Shown here piece by piece: positions 51,001 through 60,254 of a stretch of 64,000 bases of DNA; the stretch's first letter is position 1, and each line of letters starts with the position of its first letter. Below the pieces are notes generated by a model, which was given only the letters and a program-made list of their open reading frames with translations, made no database searches and had not been told where the DNA came from. The stretch lies in assembly GCF_017115045.1 (NCBI RefSeq), contig NZ_JABXKK010000104.1, forward strand, positions 124,001 to 188,000, written 5' to 3'. The stretch is from Nostoc sp. NMS8 (GTDB lineage: Bacteria > Cyanobacteriota > Cyanobacteriia > Cyanobacteriales > Nostocaceae). Position numbers and translations under genes: made by a program.

Positions 51001-53095
51001 GATGTAAGTAATCTTCTCTTAGTGAAAGAATAATTTTTACGAAGGAAATATTTAAACATTCACTAAAAAATTTGTAAAATTCTATTCTTTGCGTGGGAGG
51101 ATTACTAACAAAGAAAAATTCTTCAAACTGGTCTAATATAATAACTATAGTATAATTACGCTCCGATGCTAACCGAATTTTTTCTAGTATTATGGTGGGT
51201 GTAGAGTTAAGACTAAGCGATATTTCTGTATATGCTAGGGCTTGGTTGATACTGCTGATTAAGATTGCGATCCAATCAGTATAAACAGATAAAGCAATCG
51301 GTATAGGAATGCGTTCACCAATGACTTTTCCTTTAAGTGCTGGGACTAAACCAGCTTTGAGAATTGAACTTTTTCCTACACCTGATGGGCCATAAATTAC
51401 TGTGAGTTTGTAGTCAGCACGGGCAATTCTTTCAATTAATCGATTAACATCTTGTTGCCGTCCAGAAGCAGATATTTCTTGAGCAATTTCTTCAGGGATA
51501 AATGGTATTTTATGAGGTTCTAGGACTGGGTTAATTATCGGGCGTTGTGGCTGTAATTGACTTGCCCCGATGAAGGCTCGAAAGCCATACTGATGTTCTA
51601 TTTTAATTTTTTCTTGCTTTAGCTTAAAGGCTTCTGTATAGTCATGACGCTCAAAAAAGTAAAGCGATCGCAGTTCCTCTAAAATCTCTAAGTAAAGTGA
51701 TGGCTGATGTTGTAACTCACAAACTACCCTCGCCCATTCCAAATTATTGATAGCCTCTTCCCACTCACCCAAATGCCGCTGTGTACGTGCTAGCAAGAGA
51801 AGATACCAACTTTCTTGTCGGCGTTTTCGCAAAGCGTCTCGCAGAGAAACTTCTGTTGCTTCTTCGGAGATAGAAAGTGCTGTATTCGCTAATTCATGAG
51901 CTAGTACCCAATTCGACTCAGAAGCCGCCACATTTGCCAAAAAACCATAATTTTGAGCAATTTGTGCGGGAGTTCCATAAGTTTTATGTAAATGTAATGA
52001 TTTTTGAGCTAATTCTTTTAAATCATCCCAGGCTTGTAAGCGTTGCAGCATTTCACAAGCAGGCAAAATAAATTTAGCAACTAAGTCTTCTCTTTGTACC
52101 TCCTGCAATAGTTCCAAGCATTGTTTAAACCACAACAGAGCATGTTCGCAATAGCTACTATTATTATTCTGGTATAAATCTGCCATTCGGTGATAACACA
52201 GCCCCAGGTGGAATAGTACTATTGCTTGCTTGAGTAAAGACGAGGGGGGCATAGGGTGAGGAGATGAGAGGGGGAAAGAAGAATTTCTATCCCCCTCTGC
52301 TACTGTGTTTGCTTCTTGCTGCCACAACACTAAGCTTGTTTGATAATTGACTAAAGCGCCATTAATTTGATCGTTGGCGTATTTATCTCGCCCCAATACG
52401 AATTCTAAACTAGCTTCTAATCCTAGTGTTAATCGAACGTTATACAGGCGCAGCAAATCATTACGGGCTGATTCTATTTCGTGGCGGTGTTGGGACTTGG
52501 GATCTAAATTTAGGAAGGCATTAGACAAAAATGTTTCAGCACCTGCTTCTAAAACTTTGGCAAATAGAGATTCTGCCTCTTGGTGGATCAAAGCAATTAA
52601 ATCTGCTTTTGCCATTTCAAATTTAATAGTAGTTGCAGCCCAGCTTTTGAAATCAGGCGCTAATCTTGAAAGCAATGATGCAACTTCATCTTGTAGCCAC
52701 AACACCACTGGAAATGGAAAAGTTGCAGCATAGATATCTCGTGCTTGGTTGATGCCTGTAAGTAAGTTTTCTAGGTGGATAATTGACTCAATCCCGAAAA
52801 CCATAACAGCAGATGGCAAAGACTTTTTAGCAACGACAGAATTATCTAAAAATAGTCCTGAGACTATTGTGCTGTGTAAAGAAGTAGTTGAGGGATTGAG
52901 AACGATTTCTTTGATATTGATATCTTTGGTGAGAGAGCGAATATTCTCTAACATTTGCTCACGTAATCGCCCATAGTTACATCGAACTAAAATCAGGGCA
53001 AATTGACCTTCAGAAAGCGCGATCGCTCTAATCAGTCTTTGCAAAGTATGCTGATTTTCTTTGGTAGAGATGCGTAGCTGGTTCTCATTATCCAT
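48044..53095 (-). CDS. Giant STAND ATPase with fourteen WD40 repeats
   Basis: The 1683-aa protein has an N-terminal part of unknown fold (~1-220), a helical TPR-like region (~230-500), a STAND P-loop ATPase with Walker A 'YGPSGVGKSSILKAGLVPAL' and Walker B 'VIILDQFEEFFF', a membrane segment ('ISGAILAIMGGTIAGLWW') and then fourteen WD40 repeats ('GH....V.SVSFSPDGQ.LAS.S.DKTVKLW'). The fourteen repeats could form two seven-bladed propellers. STAND proteins are ligand-triggered switches used in signalling, cell death or phage defence. The upstream ATPase gene is its likely partner. Confidence 0.9.
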   Translation of the reverse strand: MDNENQLRISTKENQHTLQRLIRAIALSEGQFALILVRCNYGRLREQMLENIRSLTKDINIKEIVLNPSTTSLHSTIVSGLFLDNSVVAKKSLPSAVMVFGIESIIHLENLLTGINQARDIYAATFPFPVVLWLQDEVASLLSRLAPDFKSWAATTIKFEMAKADLIALIHQEAESLFAKVLEAGAETFLSNAFLNLDPKSQHRHEIESARNDLLRLYNVRLTLGLEASLEFVLGRDKYANDQINGALVNYQTSLVLWQQEANTVAEGDRNSSFPLSSPHPMPPSSLLKQAIVLFHLGLCYHRMADLYQNNNSSYCEHALLWFKQCLELLQEVQREDLVAKFILPACEMLQRLQAWDDLKELAQKSLHLHKTYGTPAQIAQNYGFLANVAASESNWVLAHELANTALSISEEATEVSLRDALRKRRQESWYLLLLARTQRHLGEWEEAINNLEWARVVCELQHQPSLYLEILEELRSLYFFERHDYTEAFKLKQEKIKIEHQYGFRAFIGASQLQPQRPIINPVLEPHKIPFIPEEIAQEISASGRQQDVNRLIERIARADYKLTVIYGPSGVGKSSILKAGLVPALKGKVIGERIPIPIALSVYTDWIAILISSINQALAYTEISLSLNSTPTIILEKIRLASERNYTIVIILDQFEEFFFVSNPPTQRIEFYKFFSECLNISFVKIILSLREDYLHHLLEFERLSHKNSNGLYDLGIINKNILDKDIRYYLGKFSSQDAKSIIHSLTQRSHYELSEELINRLVQDLTGELDEVHPIELQIVGAQLQIENITTLGQYKLCGGSTKLVERWLGEVIKDCGQENEELSWKLLFELTDEKGTRPLRTKADLASALVNNQDIDTISSFDKVRELILEILVGSGLVLRVREELGDRYQLVHDYLVEPIRQKNNYGMLAELEKIKLEKTRAEVAQQLSQNQLNLVLQRRLREARISGAILAIMGGTIAGLWWQADLQKRAAIRQTLRAERSETNLKISAITAASEALFASNKEFDALLESLRAWRGLKQAEVVQPDTRMRVVTALQQAVYGVTEVNRLEGHTDIVWGVTFSPDGQLLASGSRDQTVKVWRPDGTLVQTLKGHTDAVTCLSFSPDGQTLASASLDKTVQIWHKNPVTGKFDPKPYKTLKGYGDWVYSVNFSPDGELLATGSKDKTVKLWRKDGSLVKILRGHQGWVNWVNFSPDGQFIASASDDKTVKIWRRDGSLVTTLQGHQQGVIVAVFSPDGKFLASTGRDKTVKLWLRESNNTKDGFDFRLYKTLRQHISTVWSLSFSSDSKKLASAGEDNTINLWNITGTLLKTFKGHSDAVVSIAFSPNNKLLASGSFDKSVKLWSLEPPTPSILQGHQDRVLSVAWSPSGQMLASGSSDRTVKLWQRYTSRGEVKTRLYKTLVGHTNKVPSVSFDPEGEMLASGSYDKTVKLWRLDGTLIMTLHGHNDSVMSVSFSPDGQFLASASKDKTVKLWNRKGKLLKTLVGHLGWVNNVNFSPDGQVLASASDDQTVKLWRRDGTLLKTFSPHDSWVLGVSFSPTDELLASASWDNTVKLWRRDGTLLKTLLKGYSDSVNAVTFSPNGELLAAASWDSTVKLWSRDGKLIKSLNGHRAPVLSVSFSPDGQTLASASDDNTIILWNLHLDDLLVRGCNWVGDYLKHNRNLEERDRLLCDGITRKNPF

Positions 53096-53180
53096 TGGTT
53101 ATTGGGCATTGATGATTAGTTATTAGTTATTAGTCCAATGACAAATGACAAATGACAATTAACTAATGACAATTGACTAA
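53096..53180. repeat. 'gacaaatgac' / 'agttattag' short repeats
   Basis: Tandem short units between the two ATPase genes, similar to those at 2.9 kb and 31.7 kb. Confidence 0.5.
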
Positions 53181-53190
53181 CCCGGCACTG

Positions 53191-54522
53191 TTACTTGTTT
53201 TGTTGCCAAGCCAAAACTTTTTCTGTTTCTGCCAAGGCTGGACTGATGCCAAACCAGCGCCCTACCGGATCGCGATATTCAAACAGATACATGCTTCGTA
53301 GTAAGCTCTGATAGTCAGATTCACCTTTAACTCTCTGTTGCTGCACTACTTCAAACAATAATTCCCACTGGGATTCATCAATAGCTAATAGCAGATCGTC
53401 GCGGTAGTCCTTAATTACGGCTTCTAAGCATTCTCTAGAAAAAGGCGGATCTTGTCGTTGCAGGCAGCTATAAAGTAAACCCAATAAGTTACGAATGTGA
53501 CCACCGCTAACGCGACAGATACGATCTAAAGTTTGGGGCTGATCGAATAATTCTGTAACTAATAGAAACCTTTCATTCAAAGGAACTTCTGGAAAAGCTC
53601 TTGCTAGAACTAACTGGCGCACTAGTGACATCCCTGGTTCGTAGTCACTGCCATCTCTTTGCCGCACTAATACCATCGGTAGGACTTTTGGCGCAATCCC
53701 TCCCCCTAGGCGATTTTTTAGTGTCTCATACTCATTGGAGAAGATTAATGTTAGGGGAATTGTATAAACTAGGTGGCATTTAAGTCGGCGTAGCTGTTCG
53801 CCTCGATCGATGAAGAGATATTCTGGTTGCGATCGCCCCGATGCTAAGGGGCGCATATCCACTCGATCCAAATTATCTACAATTACTACTAATCCTTTTT
53901 GCCCCCTTAGCTTTAGCTGTTCAACAGCCTTTTCTAAAATTTCTTCGTTAATCGCTTGCAAAATACTATTGGTACGTGGTTCCAGATATTGCCTCAGTTG
54001 ATTCCGCATCTGGGTGCTATCTTTGGTTTTGGCGGTAATTTTGGCAATACCCAAAGACAACTCTGCTTGTCCAGAAAGCTCTATGGGGCTTTGCAAAAAA
54101 TCGCCTACTTCTTTAAATAAATTGGTAAAGTAACCAGGTTTAAGTTTGATGCTAATTCCTTCTAAACTGGCACTGACTTGACGCGCTACACTCAGCAAAA
54201 TATCGCTGATATCTATATCCGCCATATCTAAGTCTTGACTGGACTCAAAATAAACCACATGAAATCCCGCCAATTCGAGTTCTGTCCTGAGGCGCTGCAA
54301 TTCCGTTGACTTACCACAACCAATATGACCTGTAAATAACTGGCAGGTTGGCTCATCAGGGGAAATCCTAACGATAGTCCGTTGCAATTCTTCGACAATC
54401 TTGCAACCACGTACATCAGCAAAATCTATGTAATACTGCTGGTCTAGTATGTTACTTATATTTAGCGTGTAACTGGGGTTACATGCTTTATAAAAACGTG
54501 ACAAATTTAACGTCGTTTTCAT
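53191..54522 (-). CDS. P-loop ATPase, partner of the WD40-STAND protein
   Basis: The 443-aa protein has Walker A 'TGHIGCGKSTELQRLRTELE' and Walker B 'KGLVVIVDNLDRVD', followed by helical regions like those of AAA/STAND NTPases ('ICRVSGGHIRNLLGLLYSCL'). It lies 95 bases upstream of the giant protein on the same strand. Such pairs may act together as a sensor system; the function is unknown. Confidence 0.85.
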   Translation of the reverse strand: MKTTLNLSRFYKACNPSYTLNISNILDQQYYIDFADVRGCKIVEELQRTIVRISPDEPTCQLFTGHIGCGKSTELQRLRTELELAGFHVVYFESSQDLDMADIDISDILLSVARQVSASLEGISIKLKPGYFTNLFKEVGDFLQSPIELSGQAELSLGIAKITAKTKDSTQMRNQLRQYLEPRTNSILQAINEEILEKAVEQLKLRGQKGLVVIVDNLDRVDMRPLASGRSQPEYLFIDRGEQLRRLKCHLVYTIPLTLIFSNEYETLKNRLGGGIAPKVLPMVLVRQRDGSDYEPGMSLVRQLVLARAFPEVPLNERFLLVTELFDQPQTLDRICRVSGGHIRNLLGLLYSCLQRQDPPFSRECLEAVIKDYRDDLLLAIDESQWELLFEVVQQQRVKGESDYQSLLRSMYLFEYRDPVGRWFGISPALAETEKVLAWQQNK

Positions 54523-55119
54523 GTATGTAAAGGTGTATGTAGATGCAGCTTTAGTTGTATTTTTTATACTAATAATCCAATCCGGAATGTAGGCATAGGA
54601 TTGATTTACAAGTTGGTCGTGTCTTGCAAGGAACAGAACTTGTACAGGATTACTGTCAGTAGTATGGTAGAGATTTGATTGACCCTAATAGCCTTAAGCA
54701 TATCTGTCCTTTTTAGACCTGGTGCTGAGGTTTTGACAATCTCTTGCTTTTGTTTGATCGGATAAAAAACTGTATGGCTTAGGAAGTGAGTAAAAAAAAC
54801 TACAAAGTTTCATGGTTCTCAGTTTGGATAACTGACGAGGATGACTGGTATGAATTATAGCAAGGTATACAGAGATTCAGAAATACTTGTCTATCACTTC
54901 ACAATCTATTTGTCAAGGAAACAAAAGCCCACACATCTCAATTAAGATTTTGTAATCTTTAGGGAAAAATCTTCAAAAATAACTTGTCAAAAAGACTACA
55001 GTCAGTTAAAAATGGACACCGGAAACTTTAATAGGACTAATAACTAGCGCCATAATCTTTGTGTAGTTACTGTAAAGTGTTACTAAAAATAAAAAAGTCT
55101 TGAGGAGAACAGCTAATAG
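54523..55119. other. Intergenic region upstream of ftsQ
   Basis: AT-rich with no clear gene; it should contain the promoters of the divergent ATPase gene and of ftsQ. Confidence 0.4.
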
Positions 55120-55197
55120 ATGCCAACAGTGTTTACTGAAATTAATAATGATACGAGCGTGTCAAGGAATTTAGATTGCAACCAGAAAGGGGTGTGA
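55120..55197 (+). CDS. 25-codon leader ORF directly before ftsQ
   Basis: An ATG with an upstream 'gaggaga' starts 'MPTVFTEINNDTSVSRNLDC' and ends in a TGA that directly abuts the ftsQ ATG, in the same frame. It may regulate ftsQ by translational coupling, or be a chance frame or an N-terminal extension interrupted by a stop. Confidence 0.35.
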   Translation: MPTVFTEINNDTSVSRNLDCNQKGV

Positions 55198-56031
55198 ATG
55201 GCTGGCATAATATCAGTTTCCCGCACGGATCTAGCCCAGCGTCGTCAGAAATTGCGTCGGCAGCGGCAAATGAAAATTATTCAGGCTATTTGGCGAACCT
55301 TTGCCATTACTGGTTTGGCGGGTGGATTGCTGTGGGTGGCAGTCCAACCAGTGTGGATGCTCAAGGCTCCCAAACAAATAGTGATGAAATCAGGCAATAA
55401 ATTACTATCGGATCAAACAACTCAGTCATTGTTGGTGCTGTCATACCCCCAGTCTTTGTGGCGGATTGAACCGTCAGCGATCGCTAACTCTTTGAAAAAA
55501 CAACCAACTATTGCTCAAGCGATCGTCAGACGCCGCCTGTTTCCTCCTGGATTAATCATCGAAATTCAAGAACGAGTGCCTGTCGCAGTGACTCAAACAC
55601 GTGGCAACAACAAAGTAATAATCGGCTTACTAGATGCCAGTGGGGCCTGGATGCCTTTAGAAAAATACACATCACTCAATCCCACTAAGAAATTACCCAA
55701 TCTCAGAGTCATTGGCTCGCCAAAACAATACTGCTCCTATTGGACTCAACTCCATGAAGCTGTGAGCCGGAGTCCGGTAAAAGTAATGGAAATTAATTGC
55801 CAAAATCCAACGAATTTAATTTTGAAAACAGAACTAGGAAATGTGCATCTCGGCGTTCCAGGCCCCCAATTGTCTGAACAAATTAAGGTACTCGCCCAAA
55901 TGCGCCCTCTAGCAACAAAATTCAATTCCGGCCAAATAGAGTATATTGATCTGAAAAATCCCGAATATCCATTAGTACAGATGAACCAAAAAGACCAGAA
56001 ATTAACTCCCAAAATTCCTAAAAACATTTAA
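55198..56031 (+). CDS. ftsQ: Cell division protein FtsQ/DivIB
   Basis: The 277-aa protein has a basic N-terminus ('RTDLAQRRQKLRRQRQMK'), one membrane segment ('FAITGLAGGLLWVAVQP') and a POTRA-like region ('SLWRIEPSAIANSLKKQPTI', 'RRRLFPPGLIIEIQERVPV'). It joins the divisome in the cell membrane. It precedes ftsZ, as in Anabaena. The start at 55198 has a close ribosome site ('agaaagggg'). Confidence 0.92.
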   Translation: MAGIISVSRTDLAQRRQKLRRQRQMKIIQAIWRTFAITGLAGGLLWVAVQPVWMLKAPKQIVMKSGNKLLSDQTTQSLLVLSYPQSLWRIEPSAIANSLKKQPTIAQAIVRRRLFPPGLIIEIQERVPVAVTQTRGNNKVIIGLLDASGAWMPLEKYTSLNPTKKLPNLRVIGSPKQYCSYWTQLHEAVSRSPVKVMEINCQNPTNLILKTELGNVHLGVPGPQLSEQIKVLAQMRPLATKFNSGQIEYIDLKNPEYPLVQMNQKDQKLTPKIPKNI

Positions 56032-56839
56032 CGTGTTTAATGTATTGATCACTCTTAGTAAATTAAGAAGCTTTATGCTGATAAATATATTTATTATTTT
56101 CAGTTTTCTAGTAAACCGCACGAAAATCGGCATTAACTTCTAATTAAAATGAGAAGATCAATCATAAAATCTCCATTGCGAGTAAAAGACCCTCAACTGT
56201 TACCCTAATATCTAAATAGTAGGGTACAAGATGTCAGACAATCTAATGATGGTCTATGGCGTACAAAATGCCTTCTGCCCATACCCTCTTTGACAAAACC
56301 TAGTGCGGAAAAGAGAAAAATGCTTGAGTTTTCCATTAAGATTCAGACTCGCTTTTCTGAGGGCACTGATGGGAACGGTATTGAGGACTGGGGACTGGGT
56401 ACTAAAAATTGGGGACTAGAGAAAAGTTTTCTTAATACCCAATCCTCAGTACCCAATCCATTTGAATCTGTCACGAAAAATGCCGCCCAAAATTGCGTAA
56501 GCATTGCTTCTGGGTAATAAGCTTGGACTACTTCGTGCCGTAATTCTTAATTGGGTAACGAAACCTCTTAGAAAATCTTGATTTGTTGACCGTGCCAGTT
56601 TTGGATTTTGGATTTTGGATTTCAGGATCAATCCAAAATCCAAAATCTAAAATCCAAAATTTTTTGACTGCACTAGTGAGGGTTCTCATCAGATAGACTA
56701 CTGCTCCAACAAAGTGTCCATTAAGACCCCCCAAACAACAAGTTAATCAGGTATAGTCTGACAAGTAAATTACTTGCTCAGTTTAGCCTTAAAAGTAAGT
56801 AGAAGGTAAATTTTGTGTCTAAAGTTGCAATTATACCCA
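56032..56839. other. Region between ftsQ and the small gene before ftsZ
   Basis: No reliable gene. It contains 'ggggactgggg' repeats (56379-56460) and a hairpin of 'ttttggattttgga' units (56596-56662). The ftsZ promoters may lie in its 3' part. Confidence 0.45.
56596..56662. repeat. 'ttttgga' heptamer inverted repeat
   Basis: Tandem 'ttttggattttggattttgga' faces 'ccaaaatccaaaatctaaaa', giving an A/T-rich hairpin. Confidence 0.65.
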
Positions 56840-57127
56840 ATGGTGAAACCTATTAACAATATTATTATTGAGGCAGAGAAAATACCCTGTAGTGTGTCTT
56901 TACAAGTTATGCCCTCCGCTGAGAATAACGAAGAGATTAATGTCTGGTTGAAGTTAGACAGGTCACTTTTAGATAAATATAGGTATACTTCTCTAGAATT
57001 GGCTGTGCGATCGGCTGCCTTAAAAGCTTATCCCATAGCAAATTTTCGCGCTGCCAATTCTGTTAGGCTTGGCAGTAGTGAAAACAATAAAGAACAATGC
57101 CATAGTATTGTGGCACTGTCAAACTAA
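56840..57127 (+). CDS. Hypothetical 95-aa protein upstream of ftsZ
   Basis: From the ATG at 56840 the protein reads 'VKPINNIIIEAEKIPCSVSL' and ends with a polar tail; an in-frame TTG at 56813 gives 104 aa. I do not recognise it. Position 61 bases before ftsZ suggests co-transcription, but it could be a chance frame. Confidence 0.5.
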   Translation: MVKPINNIIIEAEKIPCSVSLQVMPSAENNEEINVWLKLDRSLLDKYRYTSLELAVRSAALKAYPIANFRAANSVRLGSSENNKEQCHSIVALSN

Positions 57128-57187
57128 AGTTGACTCTGAGGTGAATAACACCTGAAAAAGTCGTTTATCTACCCTTTCACAAATCCA

Positions 57188-58498
57188 ATGACACTTGATA
57201 ATAACCAAGGACTTAACTATAAAAATTCCCAATCTACGGGACAGCCGGGGTTTTCTCTGGCAGTTAACTCAACTAACCCCTTTAATAATTCTGGGATGAA
57301 CTTCGGACAAAATCACGACAATAAGAAGATTTTTACGGAAAATAGCCGAATTGGCGAGATTGTTCCTGGTCGGGTCGCCAACATCAAAGTGATTGGTGTC
57401 GGTGGTGGTGGTGGCAATGCTGTTAACCGCATGATCGAGTCTGATGTATCTGGGGTAGAATTTTGGTCGATTAACACTGATGCTCAAGCTCTTACCTTAG
57501 CTGGCGCTCCCAGTCGATTGCAAATTGGACAGAAGCTAACGCGGGGTTTAGGAGCGGGTGGTAATCCTGCCATCGGTCAAAAAGCAGCTGAAGAATCACG
57601 GGATGAGATTGCTACGGCTTTGGAGGGTGCAGACTTAGTATTTATCACTGCTGGTATGGGCGGTGGTACTGGGACGGGCGCAGCCCCGATTGTGGCAGAA
57701 GTAGCAAAAGAAATGGGCGCTTTGACTGTTGGTGTAGTCACACGTCCATTTGTTTTTGAAGGTCGCCGTCGTACTAGCCAAGCAGAACAAGGTATTGAAG
57801 GGCTAAAAAGTAGAGTAGATACACTGATCATTATCCCCAACAACAAATTGCTGGAAGTGATCCCTGAACAAACACCTGTGCAAGAAGCTTTTCGCTATGC
57901 AGATGATGTGCTGCGTCAAGGGGTACAAGGCATTTCTGATATCATCACGATCCCCGGTCTTGTAAACGTTGACTTTGCTGATGTCCGGGCTGTGATGGCA
58001 GATGCAGGATCGGCATTGATGGGAATTGGCGTGAGTTCTGGAAAATCTAGAGCTAGAGAAGCTGCGATCGCAGCTATTTCTTCACCATTACTAGAATGTT
58101 CTATTGAAGGTGCTAGAGGGGTTGTATTTAATATTACTGGTGGTACTGATCTCACCTTGCATGAAGTAAATGCTGCCGCAGAAGCAATTTATGAAGTAGT
58201 TGATCCCAACGCCAATATTATTTTTGGAGCTGTAATTGATGACAGACTTCAAGGTGAGGTGAGAATTACTGTAATTGCCACTGGGTTTACAGGTGAAGTG
58301 CAAGCTGCGGTACAACAAAGCGTGGCTAACGTTCGGGTAGCACCTAATACCTCGAAGCGACCAACAACCCCGCAATCCACAGTTAATCCCCCAACCTCAA
58401 CACCAACTCCAACACCAACTCCAACTCCAGAACCAAAAGAAAAACCTGGATTGGATATACCTGATTTTCTGAGAAACCGACGTACACCAAAGAATTAA
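57188..58498 (+). CDS. ftsZ: Cell division protein FtsZ
   Basis: The 436-aa protein has an N-terminal extension of about 60 residues, Gln/Asn/Ser-rich, as in Anabaena FtsZ, then 'KVIGVGGGGGNAVNRMIES', the tubulin signature 'GGGTGTGAAPIVAEVAKE' and 'NADPASA'-equivalent regions. The linker holds a run of Thr-Pro repeats coded by a DNA tandem repeat, and the C-terminal peptide 'LDIPDFLRNRR' binds partner proteins. It is a GTPase that forms the Z ring. Confidence 0.98.
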   Translation: MTLDNNQGLNYKNSQSTGQPGFSLAVNSTNPFNNSGMNFGQNHDNKKIFTENSRIGEIVPGRVANIKVIGVGGGGGNAVNRMIESDVSGVEFWSINTDAQALTLAGAPSRLQIGQKLTRGLGAGGNPAIGQKAAEESRDEIATALEGADLVFITAGMGGGTGTGAAPIVAEVAKEMGALTVGVVTRPFVFEGRRRTSQAEQGIEGLKSRVDTLIIIPNNKLLEVIPEQTPVQEAFRYADDVLRQGVQGISDIITIPGLVNVDFADVRAVMADAGSALMGIGVSSGKSRAREAAIAAISSPLLECSIEGARGVVFNITGGTDLTLHEVNAAAEAIYEVVDPNANIIFGAVIDDRLQGEVRITVIATGFTGEVQAAVQQSVANVRVAPNTSKRPTTPQSTVNPPTSTPTPTPTPTPEPKEKPGLDIPDFLRNRRTPKN

Positions 58499-59061
58499 AA
58501 GATTTTGAATACGATACTTCGTCGTGAGCGCTCAGTCGAACGATTTTAGATTAACTTAGCAGTCTCAGTTCAGGCTGAACGCTGTATAAAATCTGCTAGT
58601 TCCACCAGGGGTTTACCAAAGGTGGGGGTAAGCAATATATTGCCATCCCCAATTTTACCAATTGGAAAAAAACTTTCAACGCTACTTTATAAAATGAACT
58701 TGGGCAGGAGTCTGCTGGCTTGCATGTCCAGCTATGCTTTTTTCACAAAAAAACAGGAAGACCTGCCCAACTACAAATGCTTCATCGATAGCGAGTCTTC
58801 TCCCAAGGGAAGATGCCTGTTTACGTAGCATCTCCTTTCGGAGAAGGGTTGTAAGTCATCAGACGTTCCTAACTCGCTAACGCTGCGTCAGAGCCAGTCA
58901 TAGACATCGCTACATCTACCCCTAGTGCTCCATTAAACTTATATTCGGTACAAGTAAATATATTTACTGAAAGCAAGTTGCGTAGACAATTCGCCCACAG
59001 AAATATCCGAAGAAAGTCTATTTCCTGAGAATAGGACAGAAAACAAAAAAATAAACGTAAA
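58499..59061. other. Region between ftsZ and gshB
   Basis: No convincing gene. It has dispersed repeat pieces ('gtgagcgctcagtcgaacg' near 58525, 'catctcctttcggagaagg' near 58829) known to me as frequent Nostoc intergenic elements. An open frame at 58622-58828 (68 codons) has no ribosome site or domain. Confidence 0.45.
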
Positions 59062-60036
59062 TTATTTTTTGATTTCTAGTGTTTGTTCAATCCATTGAAT
59101 AACCTGATGACCAAGGTGAGTGCCATCTAGTCGATCAATCTCACGAATTCCGGTAGGACTAGTAACGTTAACTTCAGTTAAGTAGCCACCGATAACATCA
59201 ATACCCACAAAAATTAAGCCGTCTTGGCGTAAGCGTTCGGCTAATTGGTTACAGATTTCATATTCTCTTGGGGTAATTTCAGTTTGAGCGACAGTACCAC
59301 CAGTTGCCATATTATTGCGAAAATCAGTTCCGCTAGAGAGGCGATTGAGCGCACCAATGGGTTCGCCATTGAGCAAGATAATTCGCTTATCTCCCTCTTT
59401 TGCCTCTGGTAGATAGGTTTGTACCATTACTGGTACTCGACCTTGAAGCGTACTGAGTTCAACAATAGAGTTAAAATTGCGATCACCTGATTGCAAAAAC
59501 AAAATTCCTTCCCCTGCTTTATTACCCAGCGGTTTGAGAATTGTTGCCCCCTTTGCTTCGACAAATTGGCGAATAAACTGCTTATCAGCACTGACAATTG
59601 TCTCTGGAATGGCTTTGGTAAACTGGAGGGCATACATTTTTTCATTTGCCCCTCGGATACCACTGGGAGTATTAATCAACAGGGTTTTATTTTGGTCAAT
59701 GTAATCGAGAATATAAGTAGCATAGAGGTAGGAATCATTGACAGGTGGATCTGTCCGCATAAATACGGCATCCATTGTCTCTAAAGAAGTTAAGTAAGAA
59801 TCGCTCAACTTATACCAAGGATTCGCCGCTACCCACCGTCTGTCTACTAACTGGACTGGTACAAGCTCGACTCGTTGTAGAACAGCCCAAGCTTTGCCCT
59901 CCACGACACTCAGTAGATTTGCTTGAGTTATCCAAATTTCGTGTCCCAGAATTTGCGCTGCTTCCATTAGGGCAACACTGGTATCATGACACGGATCAAG
60001 CAAATGGATGGGATCAATGATAAAAGCCAGTTTCAC
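59062..60036 (-). CDS. gshB: Glutathione synthetase
   Basis: About 324 aa. It begins 'KLAFIIDPIHLLDPCHDTSV', with 'VFMRTDPPVNDSYLYATYIL' and the ATP-grasp region 'GATILKPLGNKAGEGILFLQ'. It joins gamma-glutamylcysteine and glycine. I chose the GTG at 60036, which fits the usual start ('VKLAFI') and has a 'gagg' ribosome site; the longer TTG start at 60057 is less likely. A glutaredoxin gene is just upstream. Confidence 0.95.
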   Translation of the reverse strand: MKLAFIIDPIHLLDPCHDTSVALMEAAQILGHEIWITQANLLSVVEGKAWAVLQRVELVPVQLVDRRWVAANPWYKLSDSYLTSLETMDAVFMRTDPPVNDSYLYATYILDYIDQNKTLLINTPSGIRGANEKMYALQFTKAIPETIVSADKQFIRQFVEAKGATILKPLGNKAGEGILFLQSGDRNFNSIVELSTLQGRVPVMVQTYLPEAKEGDKRIILLNGEPIGALNRLSSGTDFRNNMATGGTVAQTEITPREYEICNQLAERLRQDGLIFVGIDVIGGYLTEVNVTSPTGIREIDRLDGTHLGHQVIQWIEQTLEIKK

Positions 60037-60254
60037 CCTTTGTACCTCAATCACCAAGAAATTAAATAGTTATTCAATTATTATCTCTTGATGATCTTAC
60101 CAATTGACGTACATCTGTACTGCTGAGTAAAACGTGGAGGGTAAAGTCTTATGGGGATAAAAGCCAGTAGACAAGGCGGCACATAGTTTTTCAGAGTTGT
60201 AGCGACTGCCGTGTAATTTGCAGCGGCTTGTCGCTAACGCAAAACCTTCTAAAT

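Noticed and set aside
56290..56517. Open frame of 75 codons between ftsQ and ftsZ
   Set aside because: Much of it is the 'ggggactgggg' tandem repeat; not a plausible protein.
58622..58828. Open frame of 68 codons after ftsZ
   Set aside because: No ribosome site, mixed composition, overlaps Nostoc-type intergenic repeat pieces.
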